Origin: an uncultured Gammaproteobacteria bacterium
GTDB lineage: Bacteria; Pseudomonadota; Gammaproteobacteria; Pseudomonadales; Porticoccaceae
Assembly: GCA_913058345.1 (NCBI GenBank)
Contig: CAJXQR010000002.1
Coordinates: 186,001-250,000 of the forward strand
Direction of reading: 5' to 3'
Length of the DNA: 64,000 nucleotides
A program made the translations under genes and the position numbers. Shown piece by piece: positions 61,272 through 64,000 of this stretch. Within the stretch, counting starts at the first letter, position 1. Each line of letters begins with the position of its first letter. The notes beneath the pieces were generated by a model that was not told where the DNA came from, ran no database searches, and worked only from the letters and a program-made list of their open reading frames with translations.

Positions 61272-64000
61272 ATGCTTAAAAGTACCGGGAAAAAGCTCCT
61301 CAACTTAAAGTTCAACCAACAGTTAATTATTGTTTTCATTATCGCAGTAATACTGATGTCGACACTTCTTTCTTATACCGTTGGTAAAATATCTAACGAT
61401 ATTTTAAAAAAACAAATGCGTGTACAGGGCATGCAAATCACACAGACTTTTTCCGCCCAAAGCAAGCTTGCTTTACTTTACCAAAGCGAATATGCCGCTG
61501 AAGATGCTGTTAAATCAATTGCAGGTTTTCCAGATATCGAAGTCATAGAACTCAAAGCAGTTGATGGAACAATCTTATACAGCACCCGCAATATCAAGAT
61601 AGAAGCGACAGAAACTGTCACTCATGAAAGCACCTCAATTGATATTTTTGAAAATGATCGGGAGTGGATTTTCTCAGCTCCTGTGTTATCAAAAGGCGAT
61701 TCTGATGAAGAGTTAACAGATATTTATCAAGACGATGAACAAGCCCAAACGTTATTAGGCTACGTTACTCTTTCGATGAGCAAAAAAACCTTGCATCTGA
61801 TGCAAAAAAGAACCTACCAAACTAGCTTCATTGTTGCCTTTGCCATCGCCATTTTAATCATCCTAACGCTTTACCGAATATCCAGGCGACTGACCAGACC
61901 CGTTGAGCAATTAGCCCTGGTTATGGGACAGGCCGAGGAAGGCAACACATCTATTCGCGCCACCCTCGAAGGTCAGCCGGATGTCGCTAGAATGCAACAC
62001 GCTTTTAATACCATGATGGATGGGATTGAAAACAGAGAAGCAGAACTTAAACAAGCACATGATAAAGCCCTGGAAACGGCCCGCGTAAAGGGAGAATTCG
62101 TCGCCAATGTGACACATGAACTGCGTACTCCCCTTAATGCCGTACTGGGCATGATGGATTTACTCAGTGAGACGCGTCTCAATGCTCGCCAGGCGGAATA
62201 TATTGACATAGCAAAAAACTCAGGGGAAAACCTGCTTGATTTGATCGAGGATATCCTTGATTTTTCCAAAATGGAATCGGGGAATATGGATATCAATTTG
62301 AAGGAAATTGATATTCGCGACCTCACTGAAGAAATCATTCAACTTTTATCGCCACAGGCATTAAGGAAAAAACTGAATTTTGGCTATGATATTGAGGAGC
62401 ATGCGGCATCATTCCTCATAGCAATCGACATTACCAAAGTTCGTCAGGTACTTATTAACCTGCTTGGCAACGCCATTAAATTCACCGACATTGGCGAAGT
62501 CTTTTTAAGAATTCGCTTCAAACATGGTCCCCTACCGGAAGTCGAGTTTGAAGTACGTGATACCGGTATTGGCATTACAGAAAACAACCAATCAACGATA
62601 TTCGATGCGTTTACTCAAGCCGACTCGTCAACGACAAGAGCCTATACAGGTACTGGACTGGGCTTGGCCATTTGTAAAGAACTCGTCAAATTAATGAATG
62701 GAAATATCACGCTCCACAGTGTACCTGGAAAGGGATCAACATTTACATTCAATATCCCTGTCGAACATATTACATCCGACCCACACTTGAATACACGCTT
62801 ATCCCTAGATGATCAAAAACACGCACTGCTGATCACATCTAGCACTATCATCAGGCTATTTACTTCTTCAGCTATACAAGCAAACGACTTCCTTTGCATC
62901 ACCACTGGGAGCTTACGTGCCGCTCAGCTAGAAATTTCTCGTCTTGAGAAAGCCGACATTAATTTTGAATTAATCATTATCGATGAAGAACTTTATTATC
63001 TGAATGAAGATGAGTTTCTCCCCCTCTTATCAAAGTTAGCATCACACGACAATGTCACCATTGCCATTCTGGTCAACCCATACAGGTCCTTGCAGCTTGA
63101 AACTCATCGCTTTTTAACGATAGAAAAGCCTCTTCTACGCTCCTCTTTTGACCAACTTATTAAAATTAAAGACGGCAATATCGACGACTCTCCACAGCCT
63201 CGGATAATACGTTCAACAAGCCCTCTTACTACTCAAGAAGTGAATAAATATATTCTTATCGTCGATGACAACAGAGTGAATCAGCAAGTCGCTCGCGAAA
63301 TGCTCAACAAGCTTGGATATCGTTCAGATATTGCCATCAATGGTCAAGATGCCGTTACTAAAGTAACGCGTCAAGACTATGACCTGGTTTTAATGGATTG
63401 CAACATGCCGGTTATGGATGGTTTTGAAGCGACGCAAGAGATTCGGAAGCTCGAGAACAAAAGTCACCTCCCGATAATTGCCATGAGTGCAAACACCTCT
63501 GATGCCGATAAGGAAAACTATTCACTTGCCGGCATGAATGGCTCAATAGGCAAGCCTCTAAGACTCAACAAGCTCCGCGACGAGCTACTTACTTGGACAT
63601 CTAACACCCAAATTACAAATCCAGAACCCAGCATAGCCCTTGCAGAACCGACAAAACCTGAAACCACAAAAGCACTGGCCTACGAGCCACAAGTCATGGA
63701 TGAACTATTTGAAGGTATTGGTGATGTCGTTATAAAAATGCTAGAAGCGTTTCTTGAAGATTCGCCAATCTATATCGATTCGCTTAAACAGGCCTTGCAG
63801 CGAGGTAGCGCCAAGAATGTTCGCGAACTAGCCCACACGCTAAAAGGTAGTGCCAGTAACTTCGGCGCTATCAATTTTCTTGAAACTGCAAAAATTATTG
63901 AGCACCTGGCCAATAACCAACAACTGCATCAGTGCGACATTTATATTGAAGCGTTAACTGATGATTTTGATATTTTAAAACGCGACATTGAAAATAATAT
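61272..64000 (+). CDS. Hybrid sensor histidine kinase, BarA-like (3' end beyond window)
   Basis: At least 909 residues; the frame is still open at the right edge. Domains in order: TM1 (about 18–38), a periplasmic sensor, TM2 (about 184–202), HAMP, and HisKA with the phosphorylated His282 in VTHELRTPLNAVLG. The HATPase follows (INLLGNAIKFTD, DTGIGI, GTGLGLAICKELV), then a degenerate receiver (about 510–630). A receiver with Asp709 in LVLMDCNMPVMDGF and an HPt domain with His855 in ELAHTLKGSASNFG complete it. It would relay phosphate His–Asp–His to a response regulator not in view. AGGGA precedes the ATG. It lies 11 bp after the substrate-binding protein gene. Confidence 0.92.
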   Translation, partial: MLKSTGKKLLNLKFNQQLIIVFIIAVILMSTLLSYTVGKISNDILKKQMRVQGMQITQTFSAQSKLALLYQSEYAAEDAVKSIAGFPDIEVIELKAVDGTILYSTRNIKIEATETVTHESTSIDIFENDREWIFSAPVLSKGDSDEELTDIYQDDEQAQTLLGYVTLSMSKKTLHLMQKRTYQTSFIVAFAIAILIILTLYRISRRLTRPVEQLALVMGQAEEGNTSIRATLEGQPDVARMQHAFNTMMDGIENREAELKQAHDKALETARVKGEFVANVTHELRTPLNAVLGMMDLLSETRLNARQAEYIDIAKNSGENLLDLIEDILDFSKMESGNMDINLKEIDIRDLTEEIIQLLSPQALRKKLNFGYDIEEHAASFLIAIDITKVRQVLINLLGNAIKFTDIGEVFLRIRFKHGPLPEVEFEVRDTGIGITENNQSTIFDAFTQADSSTTRAYTGTGLGLAICKELVKLMNGNITLHSVPGKGSTFTFNIPVEHITSDPHLNTRLSLDDQKHALLITSSTIIRLFTSSAIQANDFLCITTGSLRAAQLEISRLEKADINFELIIIDEELYYLNEDEFLPLLSKLASHDNVTIAILVNPYRSLQLETHRFLTIEKPLLRSSFDQLIKIKDGNIDDSPQPRIIRSTSPLTTQEVNKYILIVDDNRVNQQVAREMLNKLGYRSDIAINGQDAVTKVTRQDYDLVLMDCNMPVMDGFEATQEIRKLENKSHLPIIAMSANTSDADKENYSLAGMNGSIGKPLRLNKLRDELLTWTSNTQITNPEPSIALAEPTKPETTKALAYEPQVMDELFEGIGDVVIKMLEAFLEDSPIYIDSLKQALQRGSAKNVRELAHTLKGSASNFGAINFLETAKIIEHLANNQQLHQCDIYIEALTDDFDILKRDIENN

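Noticed and set aside
1-64000. tRNA genes, rRNA, CRISPR arrays, insertion sequences or prophage genes
   Set aside because: Scanned intergenic regions for tRNA-like T-loop and CCA patterns, regularly spaced repeats, and transposase or phage proteins; none seen.

Overview
The window looks like the chromosome of a free-living, aerobic, probably marine gammaproteobacterium able to use hydrocarbons. Three features suggest this: the E. coli-like order ygfB–pepP–ubiH–ubiI–gcvT–gcvH next to zapA–6S RNA–fau, a Vibrio-type TonB2/TtpC energising cluster, and a CYP153-type alkane hydroxylase with its own ferredoxin and ferredoxin reductase. A member of the Cellvibrionales/Spongiibacteraceae type would fit, but that is inference from gene content; no rRNA is present to settle it. 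All functional calls are from reading the sequence; no database search was run.

Layout. 1–2042: 5' end of an acyl-CoA dehydrogenase-like gene, then an amino-acid/polyamine permease. 2080–7411 (minus): a six-gene TonB2-type operon (DUF3450 protein, TtpC-like ExbB, ExbB, ExbD, TonB, TPR protein). 7445–13892: folA, a PepSY membrane protein and a TonB-dependent receptor (a likely iron/siderophore pair), an Old Yellow Enzyme homologue and a DUF454 protein. 14096–17046 (minus): CYP153 P450, ferredoxin reductase and [2Fe-2S] ferredoxin. 17666–25498: housekeeping genes thyA, lgt, a HAD phosphatase, rppH, ptsP, an NRDE protein, rlmI and gcvH. 25547–36034 (minus): gcvT, ubiI, ubiH, pepP and ygfB, interrupted twice by chemoreceptor genes (a soluble MCP, and a PAS protein coupled to an MCP–PilZ protein). 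36229–44800 (mostly plus): a ZapB-like protein, zapA, 6S RNA, fau, pyk, ilvA (minus), rpiA, a nitroreductase, purU, a TrxR-like ferredoxin-NADP reductase and a second ferredoxin. 44944–48315 (minus): srkA, cysK and glutathione-dependent formaldehyde dehydrogenase. 48687–53120 (plus): leucine-dehydrogenase family protein plus E1alpha, E1beta and E2 of a branched-chain 2-oxoacid dehydrogenase. 53203–54528 (minus): an omega-aminotransferase.

54724–64000 (plus) is the most unusual part. Six tightly packed genes encode an acetolactate-synthase-like ThDP enzyme, two adjacent citrate-synthase-fold proteins that both seem to lack the canonical catalytic His/His/Asp, a TonB-dependent receptor, a periplasmic ABC-type substrate-binding protein without permease or ATPase, and a BarA-like hybrid histidine kinase that runs off the right edge. 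Start/stop overlaps join the first four genes. This suggests one transcription unit linking a small carbon-carbon bond-forming or bond-breaking pathway to outer-membrane uptake and two-component sensing. I do not recognise it as a described system.

Themes that link the regions: one-carbon/folate metabolism (folA, thyA, gcvT, gcvH, fau, purU, and formaldehyde dehydrogenase), TonB-dependent uptake (one energising cluster and two receptors), and [2Fe-2S] electron transfer (two ferredoxin/reductase sets of different types). No rRNA, tRNA, CRISPR array, insertion sequence or prophage was recognised.
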